A stretch of DNA of 64,000 bases, taken from contig NZ_CP030040.1 in the NCBI RefSeq assembly GCF_003260995.1, forward strand, positions 62,001 to 126,000, in the 5' to 3' direction. Positions 50,250-59,415 of this stretch are shown here, one piece after another. The position numbers were made by a program, and so were the translations under genes. Each line of letters begins with the position of its first letter. Position 1 is the first letter of the stretch. Below the pieces are notes generated by a model, which was given only the letters and a program-made list of their open reading frames with translations, was not told the origin of the DNA and made no database searches. Source of the DNA: Acetobacterium sp. KB-1 (GTDB lineage: Bacteria; Bacillota; Clostridia; Eubacteriales; Eubacteriaceae).

Positions 50250-52235
50250 CTAATCCTCCAGGTGATACTGTTTCATTTTGCGGTACAGAGTACTGCGGGA
50301 AATTCCCAGATATTCAGCAGCTTTCTTGCGTTCTGAGAAAAGCGCCAACGCATTTTTAATAGCAGAGAGTTCCATTTTTTTTAAATCCACATCAGGTTGT
50401 AAAACCTTTGTCTCGATGGCTCGTGGTTCTTCTCTTAGGGTCAGCTCGGCGTCAAGGTTGGGTAAATAACTGGAAATAAAATAATCGTCAATGCGATTGG
50501 TTTCAGTGAAATTTACGGCTTGTTCGATGGCATTTTTAAACTGTCGCACGTTTCCCGGCCACTCGTACTCCTGCATTGTTGCGAGGGTAGAGGGGTGAAG
50601 CGGTTCAATGAATTTACCACAGGTCCGGGTAATATCATTGAGAAAAAAAGCAGCTAGGGTTGGAATGTCTTTTTTTCGTTTCCGTAGTGGCGGAATGTTA
50701 ATTTGTAGTACATTTAATCGATAGTAAAGATCTTGTCGAAACCGCCCCATTTTTACTTCTTCGGCAAGATTCTTATTGGTGGCAGCAATCACCCGCACAT
50801 CAATGGCAATGTCCTTGTTGCCACCAATGCGTTGAATATAACGCTCCTGTAAGACCCGAAGCAGAATGGTCTGGGTGTTTAGAGGCATTTCTCCGATTTC
50901 ATCCAGAAAAATAGTGCCGCCCCTGGCTAGTTCAAATTTTCCGATTTTTCCGTGTTTGCTGGCTCCGGTAAAAGAGCCTTCTTCGTAGCCAAAGAGGACA
51001 CTTTCAATCAGGCTTTCAGGAATACCGGCACAATTAATCGCAATAAATGGTTGATCAGATTGATAAGCGTTATGAATCGCCTGGGCAAACATTTCTTTGC
51101 CGGTTCCGCTTTCACCTTCTAACAGGACCGTTGCACTGCCTTTAGCGGCAATTTGAGAAAGGTGAACGGATCGTAGTAACGCAGAACTGTCACCGATGAT
51201 GTCATCAAAGGTAAAGCGGGTGCCTTTTCGTTTGGCTTTATCAGAAATCGGGGTTTTTTTATCCATATCCTTCAGCGTTGCAACAGCTCCGGCGATGGTC
51301 CCATTGTCGTGAAGGATCAGCTTACTGTTAATTAAACAGTTTATTTTTTTGCTTTTGGTAATAATGTGTTTATCTTTTTCTTCAAGAGAAGGCGGTACAT
51401 TTCCGTTATGATCCAGAATGGTTTCACCGTCCATAATCTCCAGAATGTTTTTTCCATAGGAATCAAAGGTGGTCGTTTTTAAAATTTTGGCACCATGAGA
51501 ATTAATACCAATTATTTTACCATTGACATCCACCGCAACCACACCATCCGTCATGGAGTCGATAACCGTGCTCAAATAGTGGTTGGTTAAATCGACCTGA
51601 CGATTAGATTCGGCAATACAAAGCTGCCGCGAGATAGCTTTTGTTGCAGCAACGACCATTCCCAGCGTATGGGGATAAGCCATTTCTTTAGGCCCAGCCA
51701 TATCCATAACTCCCAGCAGTTTGCCATGGGCGTCAAGAATGGGTGCAGCAGAGCAGGTTAGTTCGTGATAACATTCATAGTAGTGCTCGGCCCCGATCAC
51801 TTGAATAGGTTGGAGGAGATCGATGGCTAAACCGGTGGCATTGGTGCCGGCCATGTGTTCATTCCAGATACTGCCCCGGACCAGATTCTTAGTGAAGGCT
51901 TCCTTCAAAATGGATTGGTCACAAATTAGTTCCAGAATAACGCCATTTGGATCGGTGAGCGTGGTTGAAAAGCCGGATTTGTTAACAAATTCTTGTAATT
52001 CCACCATAAAGGGGATGCTGACGTCCAGGAGCACCTTATTTTGTTCCAGGCGTTTTCTAAAATTTGTTTCACTAACAGTAGGAGTGCGATTTAAGGCATG
52101 GGGATCAAGCCCAGCCTTTTGACAGCGTAGCCAGGAATCAATAATCGGCTTGCGGATATGGCTACCGATTTTTCCAGATAACACAAAATCGTCCCAGGTA
52201 TTTTTGATTGCATCAAAGTCAGCAGTAAGTTTCAA
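50250..52235 (-). CDS. Sigma-54-dependent activator of the lipoyl/ACP operon
   Basis: A 661-residue AcoR-like enhancer-binding protein: N-terminal GAF-like sensor, PAS region around 210-310, AAA+ domain (GESGTGKE, FLDEIGE) and a Fis-type helix-turn-helix (KAAEYLGISRSTLYRK). The sigma-54 contact loop is GSFTGA, with Ser for Ala. TTG 52235 is chosen because AAGGAG lies 10 bases before it and the protein starts KLTADFDAI; TTG 52274 has no ribosome site. It likely binds the GTGTC/GACAC repeats at 53786-53837 and activates the promoter at 53705. It lies inside its own regulon. Confidence 0.88.
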   Translation of the reverse strand: MKLTADFDAIKNTWDDFVLSGKIGSHIRKPIIDSWLRCQKAGLDPHALNRTPTVSETNFRKRLEQNKVLLDVSIPFMVELQEFVNKSGFSTTLTDPNGVILELICDQSILKEAFTKNLVRGSIWNEHMAGTNATGLAIDLLQPIQVIGAEHYYECYHELTCSAAPILDAHGKLLGVMDMAGPKEMAYPHTLGMVVAATKAISRQLCIAESNRQVDLTNHYLSTVIDSMTDGVVAVDVNGKIIGINSHGAKILKTTTFDSYGKNILEIMDGETILDHNGNVPPSLEEKDKHIITKSKKINCLINSKLILHDNGTIAGAVATLKDMDKKTPISDKAKRKGTRFTFDDIIGDSSALLRSVHLSQIAAKGSATVLLEGESGTGKEMFAQAIHNAYQSDQPFIAINCAGIPESLIESVLFGYEEGSFTGASKHGKIGKFELARGGTIFLDEIGEMPLNTQTILLRVLQERYIQRIGGNKDIAIDVRVIAATNKNLAEEVKMGRFRQDLYYRLNVLQINIPPLRKRKKDIPTLAAFFLNDITRTCGKFIEPLHPSTLATMQEYEWPGNVRQFKNAIEQAVNFTETNRIDDYFISSYLPNLDAELTLREEPRAIETKVLQPDVDLKKMELSAIKNALALFSERKKAAEYLGISRSTLYRKMKQYHLED

Positions 52236-52342
52236 AGCGTTCACGCTCCTTTTTGATGTTTTTTTATCATTCAAGGTGATTGCTCGCTGCTGAAAAGATA
52301 GTAAATTGGTATCAGGGAGTCCCCTGATACCAATTAGAATAA

Positions 52343-53644
52343 TTATTTAGCAGCAGCTAATTTCTGAAGATCGGCATTGAGTTGTGCAAAAATATAGACA
52401 GGCGCACATCCGGGATAATAAGTAACGGATTTTGCCAGCTCAGCCCCTTCTTTTACCTTGTCAACAGATGGGAAAAGTTCCCAGCAGTCGCCGCAAATAA
52501 AGACGTTTTTATCAACACATATTTGCGGATCGAAATCTGGCACACCGCCGGCAATAACAACAACCTCTCCAGATTTTTCGAGGAATTTATTCATATCAAT
52601 ACCGCTTAATGCAAAAGAATCGAGCGCACCACGAACATTAACAAAACAGCCGGGACAGGTTTGTTGCATCACGCAGGTTAAACCGGCGTACATACCAATG
52701 GGATCACCACCGGGGCGTCGAAAGTGTTTCATGACCGATTCAATCGAGTTGCCGACAACATCAATTTTGGCTAAATCGATTTCGCCCTGACCTTCGGTTC
52801 CGGCACAGCGGATAGCTGGAATTTCCATGGGTTCAAAGCCCATGATGGAACAGGCCACCGAGTCAACAGCAACGGTATCGGCTCCGGCAACGATCAAGTT
52901 CATTTCAATAGGAGAACCGGCGTGAGGTCCCTGGCCTTCCATTCCAATTACGGAGTCAACAATGGTCAGATTGGCATGACGGATTCGATACATATCAGCC
53001 ATTTTCTGGCCCAATTCAATACGATGAGCCCCTTGCTGCTGATCATTTGGATGACAGTTGGGGATGATCCCATTCCAGTTTTTAAGCCCTAAGGTTACGG
53101 TTCCGGCTAAATGCACCTTCATTTTGGGAAGGTTAATAATGACATCCGCATCCAGAAAAGGTTTGAAAACAGTGGCGTGTTTGAATAGTTTTGCGCCTTC
53201 AATTTCGACCGCAACAACATCATGTTCGTCAAAATAGATAACTTCATCCGCACCGCCAAGCTTGGCTGCTTCTTCCATTTTTGAATCTTTAAATGCCGGT
53301 TTAGCGCGACCAACATGCATCCCTAATGATGGGTTGTCACCAATGACAACTTTTCCGGCTTTGGAGTTTTTCTTAACATAAGAAACAACGGCTTCAATGG
53401 TTCGGGGATCGACAACCGCATGGCTTTCAGGAGGAGCCTGGAAAGCGAGGTTTGGTTTGATTAAAACAGTGTCACCTTCTTTGATGATGGTGTCAAGGGA
53501 ACCTATCGCCAGTTCAACTGCTTCGGCAACAGCGGCTTCGATTTTTCTTACATCCTCTTCAATGCGAATGTATTTTCCACCCATGAATGAGGCATTGCCT
53601 TCAGGTTGTGCAACCTTTACAACAGATACTTTTGTTTTGCTCAT
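52343..53644 (-). CDS. DUF362 family protein
   Basis: A 433-residue DUF362 protein: GDTVLIKPNLAF near 58-69, VVIGDNPSL, DADVIINLPKMKVHLAGTVTLGLKNW and a metal-like tail with CPGCFVN, CGDCW and YPGCAP. The cysteine-rich end suggests an iron-sulfur site; related proteins are often annotated as Fe-S cluster or ferredoxin-like, with no established reaction. It is first behind the sigma-54 promoter and so probably the most abundant product of the operon. AAAGGAGACG precedes ATG. Confidence 0.8.
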   Translation of the reverse strand: MSKTKVSVVKVAQPEGNASFMGGKYIRIEEDVRKIEAAVAEAVELAIGSLDTIIKEGDTVLIKPNLAFQAPPESHAVVDPRTIEAVVSYVKKNSKAGKVVIGDNPSLGMHVGRAKPAFKDSKMEEAAKLGGADEVIYFDEHDVVAVEIEGAKLFKHATVFKPFLDADVIINLPKMKVHLAGTVTLGLKNWNGIIPNCHPNDQQQGAHRIELGQKMADMYRIRHANLTIVDSVIGMEGQGPHAGSPIEMNLIVAGADTVAVDSVACSIMGFEPMEIPAIRCAGTEGQGEIDLAKIDVVGNSIESVMKHFRRPGGDPIGMYAGLTCVMQQTCPGCFVNVRGALDSFALSGIDMNKFLEKSGEVVVIAGGVPDFDPQICVDKNVFICGDCWELFPSVDKVKEGAELAKSVTYYPGCAPVYIFAQLNADLQKLAAAK

Positions 53645-53704
53645 GATCGTCTCCTTTAAGTAGTTTATATTTATCCAAACTTATGGACATATACAAATAT
53701 ACCC

Positions 53705-53720
53705 GCAAAGATCATGCCAA
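53705..53720 (-). promoter_or_regulatory. Sigma-54 promoter of the DUF362-lipoyl operon
   Basis: Read on the minus strand, TTGGCATGATCTTTGC: TGGCAT, 5 bases, TTGC, close to the sigma-54 consensus. It is about 60 bases before the DUF362 gene. Confidence 0.85.
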
Positions 53721-53785
53721 ATCAGAATAGTGCGAAAATCCAGTTAGATCTGGGATTGCGAAGGAAAGTTTGATTATCCGAGGTG

Positions 53786-53837
53786 TGTCATGTGTCAGAA
53801 TAAGACACGTATATGTGTCATTATAACACGTGACACA
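53786..53837. promoter_or_regulatory. Clustered GTGTC/GACAC inverted repeats (activator site)
   Basis: GTGTC at 53786, 53793 and 53816 and GACAC at 53805 and 53833. The clearest palindrome is GTGTCAGAATAAGACAC (53793-53809). The cluster lies 70-130 bases upstream of the minus-strand sigma-54 promoter, the expected place for an enhancer. A possible -10 box for the plus-strand gene (TATAAT, 53916-53921) has no good -35. The rest of the 385-base gap shows nothing. Confidence 0.7.
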
Positions 53838-54029
53838 CCTTGGATGTCTTAATCTAAAAATATCAGTTAAGCGATTAGTTTGAAATTAGTGGTATTCGAT
53901 GAGAATATTTTTTGTTATAATCATAGGATATGAGGTATTATATAGAAGGTAAGATTATCAATATGAAAGTTAATCGTTTGGTTCATAATACTTTCGTAAT
54001 TTGAATTTAGAAAAGAAAGTGAGGATAAA

Positions 54030-55685
54030 ATGCGTAAAGTTTTATTATTAAACGGTAGTCATAAATCAGGTAAGAGTTTTACCATGATCATAGCTGAGCA
54101 ATTTGTTTCCGGTCTGTTGGAATTTGATCCGGATACGGTAATTCAAACCGTTGATTTAATTCAGAAAAATATTAACGCCTGTACGGGATGCCATACCTGC
54201 TGGACTACCACTCCGGGGGAATGTATTTTTCAGGACGACATGACAGAACTTTTCCATCAATATGAAGAGGCTGACATTGTGATCTGGGCCACCCCGCTTT
54301 ACCACTACGGGATCTCAAGTGCCATGAAAAAATTTATGGAGCGGACCCAACCGGCACTGCTGCCATTTATTGACAATGAAGGTGGCGGAACCTATGGCCA
54401 TCCCTTCCGAAATCCTGAAAAAATGAACAAGAAAAAGCATGTGCTCATCAGCACCTGTGGCTTTCCATCAACAAAGAATAATTATGAAGGGGTCGAAGAA
54501 CAGTTTAATAATCTTTTCGGAAAAGATAAGTGGGAAAAAATAATCTGTGTTGAAGGTGAGCTCCTGGGAATTCACCAGCTCGATAACCTGACCGGGCCTT
54601 ATCTGGATTTAGTTAAAATTGCGGGTAAAGAATACGGCGAAAATCTGAGTATTTCGCCAACGGTCAAGGAAGGCCTCTCAAAGCCTTTTGTCGAAACCCC
54701 CACCTATCTCCAAACCACTAACCTGAGTTGGGGGGTGGACGATACCCGGATGAAGGATTCTGATGGTGGACTCATTGCCTGGAATTATATGAAAGAAGTG
54801 CAGACGGCTTTTAATCCCAAGGTGCGACCCAAAATGAATGCGGTGCTTCAGATCGATTTTACTGACATTAAGGAGCGCTACCAGTTTGTCATAAAGGACG
54901 AGACCTGCACCCTGTTACGCAATGATTTTGCCCGAGAAACAGCTGCAATCAGTATTAATCTCACCACCCTTGAACGGATTTTAGAAGGAAAAATTGATGC
55001 TGCCCAGTCATTGTTAGAAAAAAAGTATGCGGTTACTGGCGATATGCGGGTGTTCAACGCCTTTTTGGATGGGCTGTTTGGCCCGGTTAATCTGAGTGCT
55101 GATAAGAAAAAAAGGCTGGTTCCGATCAGTTTTAAAAATACCCCGTATTGGTTTTTTCTAGCCTTGTGTCCGTGGCTTTTCTGCTTTCTTTTTGCTGAGT
55201 ACAGCCCCTTAATTGGGGTGGTGGTTCCACTTATGATCAGTGGTGTATTATGCAGTATCAAGCGAGGGCCCGATCTGGTTTACTTTGAACGCGCCACGCT
55301 ATTGACGTTTTCTTTGCTCGGTTTAGCGGTGGTGACCTTTGGATCGGATTATCAGGGAAACACCTTTGCCATTATCGGGTATTTTGCACTCGCTTTAATC
55401 TGGGCGATCTCGACGCTAAAAACGATTCCGCTAACGGCCGACTATACCCACTATTTCAATGGTCGCAATGCTCTTAAAAACGTATTGTTTTTGAGAACCA
55501 ATCGGTTGTTATGCTATGTCTGGTCACTGGTTTTCCTGGCTCAGGCCGGCATTACACTTTGGCTAAATACGACGGTACTGATTAATTTTGCAGCGATTAT
55601 TCCGATCCTTTTAAGCGTTCCAACCTTTGTGTTTTCACTCTGGTTTCTAAAATGGTATCCTACTGATGCGGCTAAACCAAAATAA
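54030..55685 (+). CDS. Flavodoxin-SCP2-membrane fusion protein
   Basis: A 551-residue three-part protein. Residues 1-200 are a flavodoxin-fold FMN reductase (LLLNGSHKSGKSFTM phosphate loop) with CTGCHTCWTTTPGEC, a CX2CX2CX7C motif like that of iron-sulfur flavoproteins. Residues about 270-355 resemble a small SCP2-type lipid-binding domain (KMNAVLQIDFTDI, then LEKKYAVTGDM). From 375 to 545 there are six or seven hydrophobic helices. An Fe-S flavoprotein linked to a lipid-binding domain and a membrane region suggests reduction of a hydrophobic substrate. Function unknown. AGAAAGTGAGG precedes ATG. Confidence 0.7.
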   Translation: MRKVLLLNGSHKSGKSFTMIIAEQFVSGLLEFDPDTVIQTVDLIQKNINACTGCHTCWTTTPGECIFQDDMTELFHQYEEADIVIWATPLYHYGISSAMKKFMERTQPALLPFIDNEGGGTYGHPFRNPEKMNKKKHVLISTCGFPSTKNNYEGVEEQFNNLFGKDKWEKIICVEGELLGIHQLDNLTGPYLDLVKIAGKEYGENLSISPTVKEGLSKPFVETPTYLQTTNLSWGVDDTRMKDSDGGLIAWNYMKEVQTAFNPKVRPKMNAVLQIDFTDIKERYQFVIKDETCTLLRNDFARETAAISINLTTLERILEGKIDAAQSLLEKKYAVTGDMRVFNAFLDGLFGPVNLSADKKKRLVPISFKNTPYWFFLALCPWLFCFLFAEYSPLIGVVVPLMISGVLCSIKRGPDLVYFERATLLTFSLLGLAVVTFGSDYQGNTFAIIGYFALALIWAISTLKTIPLTADYTHYFNGRNALKNVLFLRTNRLLCYVWSLVFLAQAGITLWLNTTVLINFAAIIPILLSVPTFVFSLWFLKWYPTDAAKPK

Positions 55686-55738
55686 ATGCGGAAAAGAATT
55701 TTGCCGCGATACCCATGAATATAAAAAGAGGAGTTTAA

Positions 55739-56935
55739 ATGCTAACACTGGATAAAATATACCACGCATCATTTACCCTAAAAAAATATATTCGGCCGAC
55801 TGATTTGATTCATGCCCCTAAAATATGTCCCGACAGCGATATTTATTTAAAAACCGAAAATTTGCAGATCACCGGGTCTTTTAAGGTTCGGGGCGCCTGC
55901 TATAAGATATCTCAGCTTAGTGACGAAGAACGGGCGAAGGGCGTGATTGCCTGCTCGGCTGGCAATCACGCCCAGGGGGTGGCTATGGCCGCCGCGATTA
56001 ACCATATCAAAGCCCTGATCTGTCTGCCAGATGGAGCCCCGATTTCCAAGGTGGAAGCGACAAAAGCCTATGGCGCCCAGGTCTGCCTGGTGGAAGGCGG
56101 CTATGATGAGGCCTATGCAAAAGCATTGGAACTTCAGGCTGAGAAAGGTTATACCTTTATTCATCCCTTCGATGATGAGTTTGTCATCGCTGGTCAGGGA
56201 ACCATCGGTCTGGAACTGCTAGAAAGTCTGCCGGATCTGGATGCGGTAATCGTTCCGATAGGCGGTGGCGGACTGATTTCCGGCATTGCCTACGTGCTCA
56301 AGGCCTTAAAGCCCGAGGTAAAGGTTTATGGGGTTCAAGCCTGCGGCGCACCCAGCATGCACGAGTCCATCAAAAACTGTAAAATTTGTCGGTTGCCCCA
56401 GGTATCAACCATTGCCGATGGAATTGCCGTAAAAGAACCAGGAGATTTAACATTTAGTCTGTGCAGAGATTTTGTGGATGAAATAGTCACCGTTACCGAG
56501 GATGAAATATCGACCGCGATCCTGACCCTGATCGAGCAACAAAAGCTCATTGCCGAAGGGGCCGGGGCAGTAGCGGTGGCCGCCGCCATGTTTGGTAAGT
56601 TGCCAATAAAAGGGAAAAAGACGGTTTGTATTGTGTCGGGTGGCAATATTGATGTGACAATCCTATCCCGAATCATCAAACGGGGTCTATTAACCTCTGG
56701 TCGCACCTGCTCGTTTAACATCGAATTGATTGATAAACCAGGACAGCTAAAAAAAGTGTCACAGATTATTGCAGATTTGGGCGGAAATGTTATCTCAATT
56801 CATCATGAGAGAAGCAATGAAGGCTCTGATATCAATGGCTGTTTCTTGCGAATTGAGTTAGAAACAAGAAATTATGATCATATTGGTGAAATCCGTGAAG
56901 GTCTGGTCCAGGGCGGATTTAAATTGCAGAAATAA
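55739..56935 (+). CDS. ilvA: Threonine ammonia-lyase
   Basis: A 398-residue PLP enzyme converting threonine to 2-oxobutyrate and ammonia. GSFKVRGA has the PLP lysine (Lys49), SAGNHAQGVA and GGGGLISG bind substrate and phosphate. The C-terminal region (about 325-398) is one ACT domain (NIELIDKPGQLKKVS), the layout of the shorter TdcB/clostridial enzymes rather than the 500-residue biosynthetic IlvA. It could serve either isoleucine synthesis or threonine degradation. GAGGAG precedes ATG. It stands apart from its neighbours. Confidence 0.88.
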   Translation: MLTLDKIYHASFTLKKYIRPTDLIHAPKICPDSDIYLKTENLQITGSFKVRGACYKISQLSDEERAKGVIACSAGNHAQGVAMAAAINHIKALICLPDGAPISKVEATKAYGAQVCLVEGGYDEAYAKALELQAEKGYTFIHPFDDEFVIAGQGTIGLELLESLPDLDAVIVPIGGGGLISGIAYVLKALKPEVKVYGVQACGAPSMHESIKNCKICRLPQVSTIADGIAVKEPGDLTFSLCRDFVDEIVTVTEDEISTAILTLIEQQKLIAEGAGAVAVAAAMFGKLPIKGKKTVCIVSGGNIDVTILSRIIKRGLLTSGRTCSFNIELIDKPGQLKKVSQIIADLGGNVISIHHERSNEGSDINGCFLRIELETRNYDHIGEIREGLVQGGFKLQK

Positions 56936-57019
56936 AGCTAAAAATTGTTTTTCTCAATTGATTGGCGATGGGAAAAAGGGGTATAATTCAACTGATAAGT
57001 TGTTTAACATCTGTTATCG

Positions 57020-57069
57020 TTGGTGTGCTTTTTTAAAAAAGGGCGACCCCTCTAAAAAGAGCACACCAA
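57020..57069. other. Long inverted repeat in the gap before the phasin-like gene
   Basis: TTGGTGTGCT at 57020-57029 pairs perfectly with AGCACACCAA at 57060-57069, with inner TTTTTT/AAAAAA potential. No T-run follows. It might end the ilvA transcript or be a protein site. Confidence 0.45.
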
Positions 57070-57179
57070 GATAATGAGTGGGAGCTGATAAAAGAACATT
57101 TAATGGCTTTGATTAACCATTCTAAAGGGAGTGTATAGCTTTTCTTTAAAAAATATAGTTTTAACACAGGAGGAGAAAA

Positions 57180-57575
57180 ATGTTAGCCGATATTAGCGAC
57201 GATTTAAAGAAGATTTTTTTATTTGGCGTAGGCGCGGTGGCTGTTACAGCCGAGAAATCAAAGGTTCTCATTGATGAGTTGGTGGAAAAGGGTGATCTCA
57301 CGGTCCAGCAGGGAAAGATTCTCAACGAAGAATTAAAACACAATATCAAAGAAACCATAAAAGACACGGTGACGGTTAATGTGGTTAAATCAGAAACACC
57401 ACCTTCCGCCGATTCCGTTATAGAAGGCCTGGATACGATGACTCCTGATGAGATAAAGAAGATTCAAGATAAGTTAGAGACGATTATTTCAACGCAACAA
57501 GTGGAGAAAGAAATCATCGAGGTGTCTGATTTAGCAGAAAATGTCAGTGAAAAGGAAATCGATGAATTTAAGTGA
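57180..57575 (+). CDS. Phasin-like/coiled-coil protein linked to UbiB
   Basis: A 131-residue, mostly helical protein. It starts with a short amphipathic stretch (ISDDLKKIFLFGVGAVAVTAEK) as in phasin-type proteins, then a heptad-rich region with LVEKGDLTVQQGKILNEEL, and an acidic tail. No enzymatic motif is seen. The end overlaps the UbiB-like gene by 14 bases. Small helical partners next to UbiB-type kinases occur in clostridia and are thought to help regulate the kinase or bind membrane lipids; this is by analogy only. AGGAGGAG precedes ATG. Confidence 0.6.
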   Translation: MLADISDDLKKIFLFGVGAVAVTAEKSKVLIDELVEKGDLTVQQGKILNEELKHNIKETIKDTVTVNVVKSETPPSADSVIEGLDTMTPDEIKKIQDKLETIISTQQVEKEIIEVSDLAENVSEKEIDEFK

Positions 57576-59193
57576 TTCCGGTCTAAGCGTAAAAGATATA
57601 CCGAAAGGACCAATGGATACAAATGGAAAACGGTTAAAAAAAATTGTATCCATTCTGGTAAAACACGAAATTACCAAAGGGTTGACCCCGGAAAAACTTC
57701 GACTTATCATTGAAGATTTGGGGCCAACCTTTATTAAGATTGGTCAGATTATGTCAATGCGCCGGGATATTTTCCCTAATGACTATTGTATCGAACTTGA
57801 AAAATTGCGCTCACAAGTGACGCCGATGCCCTTTGATGAATTCATTCGAATTATTGAAGAAGAGTATCAGTGTCCGGTGGATGATGTGTTTAGCAACATT
57901 AATCAAGACCCCCTCGGATCGGCCTCTATTGCTCAGGTTCATGCTGCCGATTTAAGCGATGGGGCGAAGGTTGTGATTAAGGTCCAGCGCCCGGGGATCT
58001 ATAAGGTCATGGCTCAGGATGTGGTGTTACTAAACCGGGCCACCGGTATTCTCAATATCGCCAGTGGTATTGGCGATGTAGTCGATTTTAAAATGATTGT
58101 TGACGAAATGTGGAGTACGGCCCAACAGGAAATGGATTTTCTTTTTGAGGCTAAAAATGCTCAGTTATTTAATGAACTTAATGCAGAGATCAAATATATC
58201 GGTTGTCCTAAAATTTACAATCAATACACCACCTCCAAGGTTCTGGTCATGGAAGACATCGTCGGCATTGCAATTGATGAAACAAGAACGTTACAGGATG
58301 CCGGCTATGATCTTGAAGAAATTGGCGTGAAGCTGGCTGAAAACTATGTCAAGCAGATCATTGATGATGGCTTTTTTCATGCTGATCCTCACCCGGGAAA
58401 TATTTTTATCAGAAATGGACAGATTGTCTGGATTGATTTAGGTATGATGGGAAGACTGTCCAAGCGGGAAATGGGACTCTTAAGAAGAAGTGTCAAAGCT
58501 GTGGCGACACGGGATGTCGAAAGTCTCGAAGGGGCGATCCTTTCGCTGGGAGTCCATAAGGGCCGGCGAATTAATCATTCGCTTTTATATGAAGCGATTG
58601 ATCGGATGCTGGATGTCTATGGTACCGAGGAACTCAGCAACATCAACATGGGGCGATTTCTGGAAGAAATATTGCGAATAGCCGCCGAGAATCATATTGG
58701 TATGCCCAGAGGTATCAGTATGCTCAGTCGCGGCATGATCACCATTGAAGGCGTGATTGCCAAAATATCCCCCGACGCCAATTTTGTTCGTATCATGGCC
58801 AACCATATGGCCGGTCAGCAGATCACAAATTTCGATTTGAATAATTTTATGGAGTCGAACAGACAAAAAATCCTAACTTCGGGAGAAAAGGCAATTAGTG
58901 TACCTGGACAAGTCTCTGATTTCTTGAGTCTGACGAATAAGGGACAGTTGAAAGTGAATCTTGAGATTCTCGGATCAGATGAACCCCTGGCGGAAATCGA
59001 TCAGATGGTAAATAAGATCGTGATCTGCATCATTCTGGCGGCGCTTTTAATGAGTTCCAGTTTCATCGCAACCACCAACATGACCCCCCAATTTATGGGA
59101 ATCCCGGCTTTGGGCGCGTTGGGTTATTTTACCGCTATTATTTTAAGCCTGGCGTTGATGATTTCCATCCACCGAAAAAAGCGAAAACGTTGA
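57562..59193 (+). CDS. UbiB/ABC1 family atypical kinase
   Basis: A 543-residue UbiB/ADCK-type protein. PTFIKIGQIMSMRRD is the KxGQ region, GSASIAQVHAA replaces the usual P-loop with the family's Ala-rich loop, DPHPGNIF and IDLGMMG are the catalytic and metal loops, and two C-terminal helices anchor it in the membrane. UbiB proteins are ATPases or kinases supporting isoprenoid quinone synthesis, but many anaerobes lacking ubiquinone have them too, so its role here is open. ATG 57562 follows AAAAGGA and overlaps the preceding gene. Confidence 0.88.
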   Translation: MNLSDSGLSVKDIPKGPMDTNGKRLKKIVSILVKHEITKGLTPEKLRLIIEDLGPTFIKIGQIMSMRRDIFPNDYCIELEKLRSQVTPMPFDEFIRIIEEEYQCPVDDVFSNINQDPLGSASIAQVHAADLSDGAKVVIKVQRPGIYKVMAQDVVLLNRATGILNIASGIGDVVDFKMIVDEMWSTAQQEMDFLFEAKNAQLFNELNAEIKYIGCPKIYNQYTTSKVLVMEDIVGIAIDETRTLQDAGYDLEEIGVKLAENYVKQIIDDGFFHADPHPGNIFIRNGQIVWIDLGMMGRLSKREMGLLRRSVKAVATRDVESLEGAILSLGVHKGRRINHSLLYEAIDRMLDVYGTEELSNINMGRFLEEILRIAAENHIGMPRGISMLSRGMITIEGVIAKISPDANFVRIMANHMAGQQITNFDLNNFMESNRQKILTSGEKAISVPGQVSDFLSLTNKGQLKVNLEILGSDEPLAEIDQMVNKIVICIILAALLMSSSFIATTNMTPQFMGIPALGALGYFTAIILSLALMISIHRKKRKR

Positions 59194-59415
59194 AAACAGA
59201 CTACTATAATGTCTTTTGATCCATTTCAATTGAAGTCATTCTGGGGTAAATTAACAGACTCTTAATGTAATCTTTCCAAACCGTTAACATATGATGCTGC
59301 CGTGCATGTTAGACTTTAACAGCGACGAAGATAATCGGGAAACCGGAATCTTTTGCGCTGTTATTTTTTTAGTGCATCAATCGAATAAATATGCAGCAGA
59401 TGGGGAGATGAGTAG
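59194..59415. other. Gap between the UbiB-like gene and the chemoreceptor gene
   Basis: No gene and no strong hairpin. A promoter must lie here for the chemoreceptor gene, but I cannot pick a clear -35/-10 pair. Confidence 0.4.

Noticed and set aside
53786-53837. GTGTC/GACAC repeats as a CRISPR or transposon end
   Set aside because: The half-sites are short, irregularly spaced and lie at enhancer distance from a sigma-54 promoter; no spacers or transposase exist.
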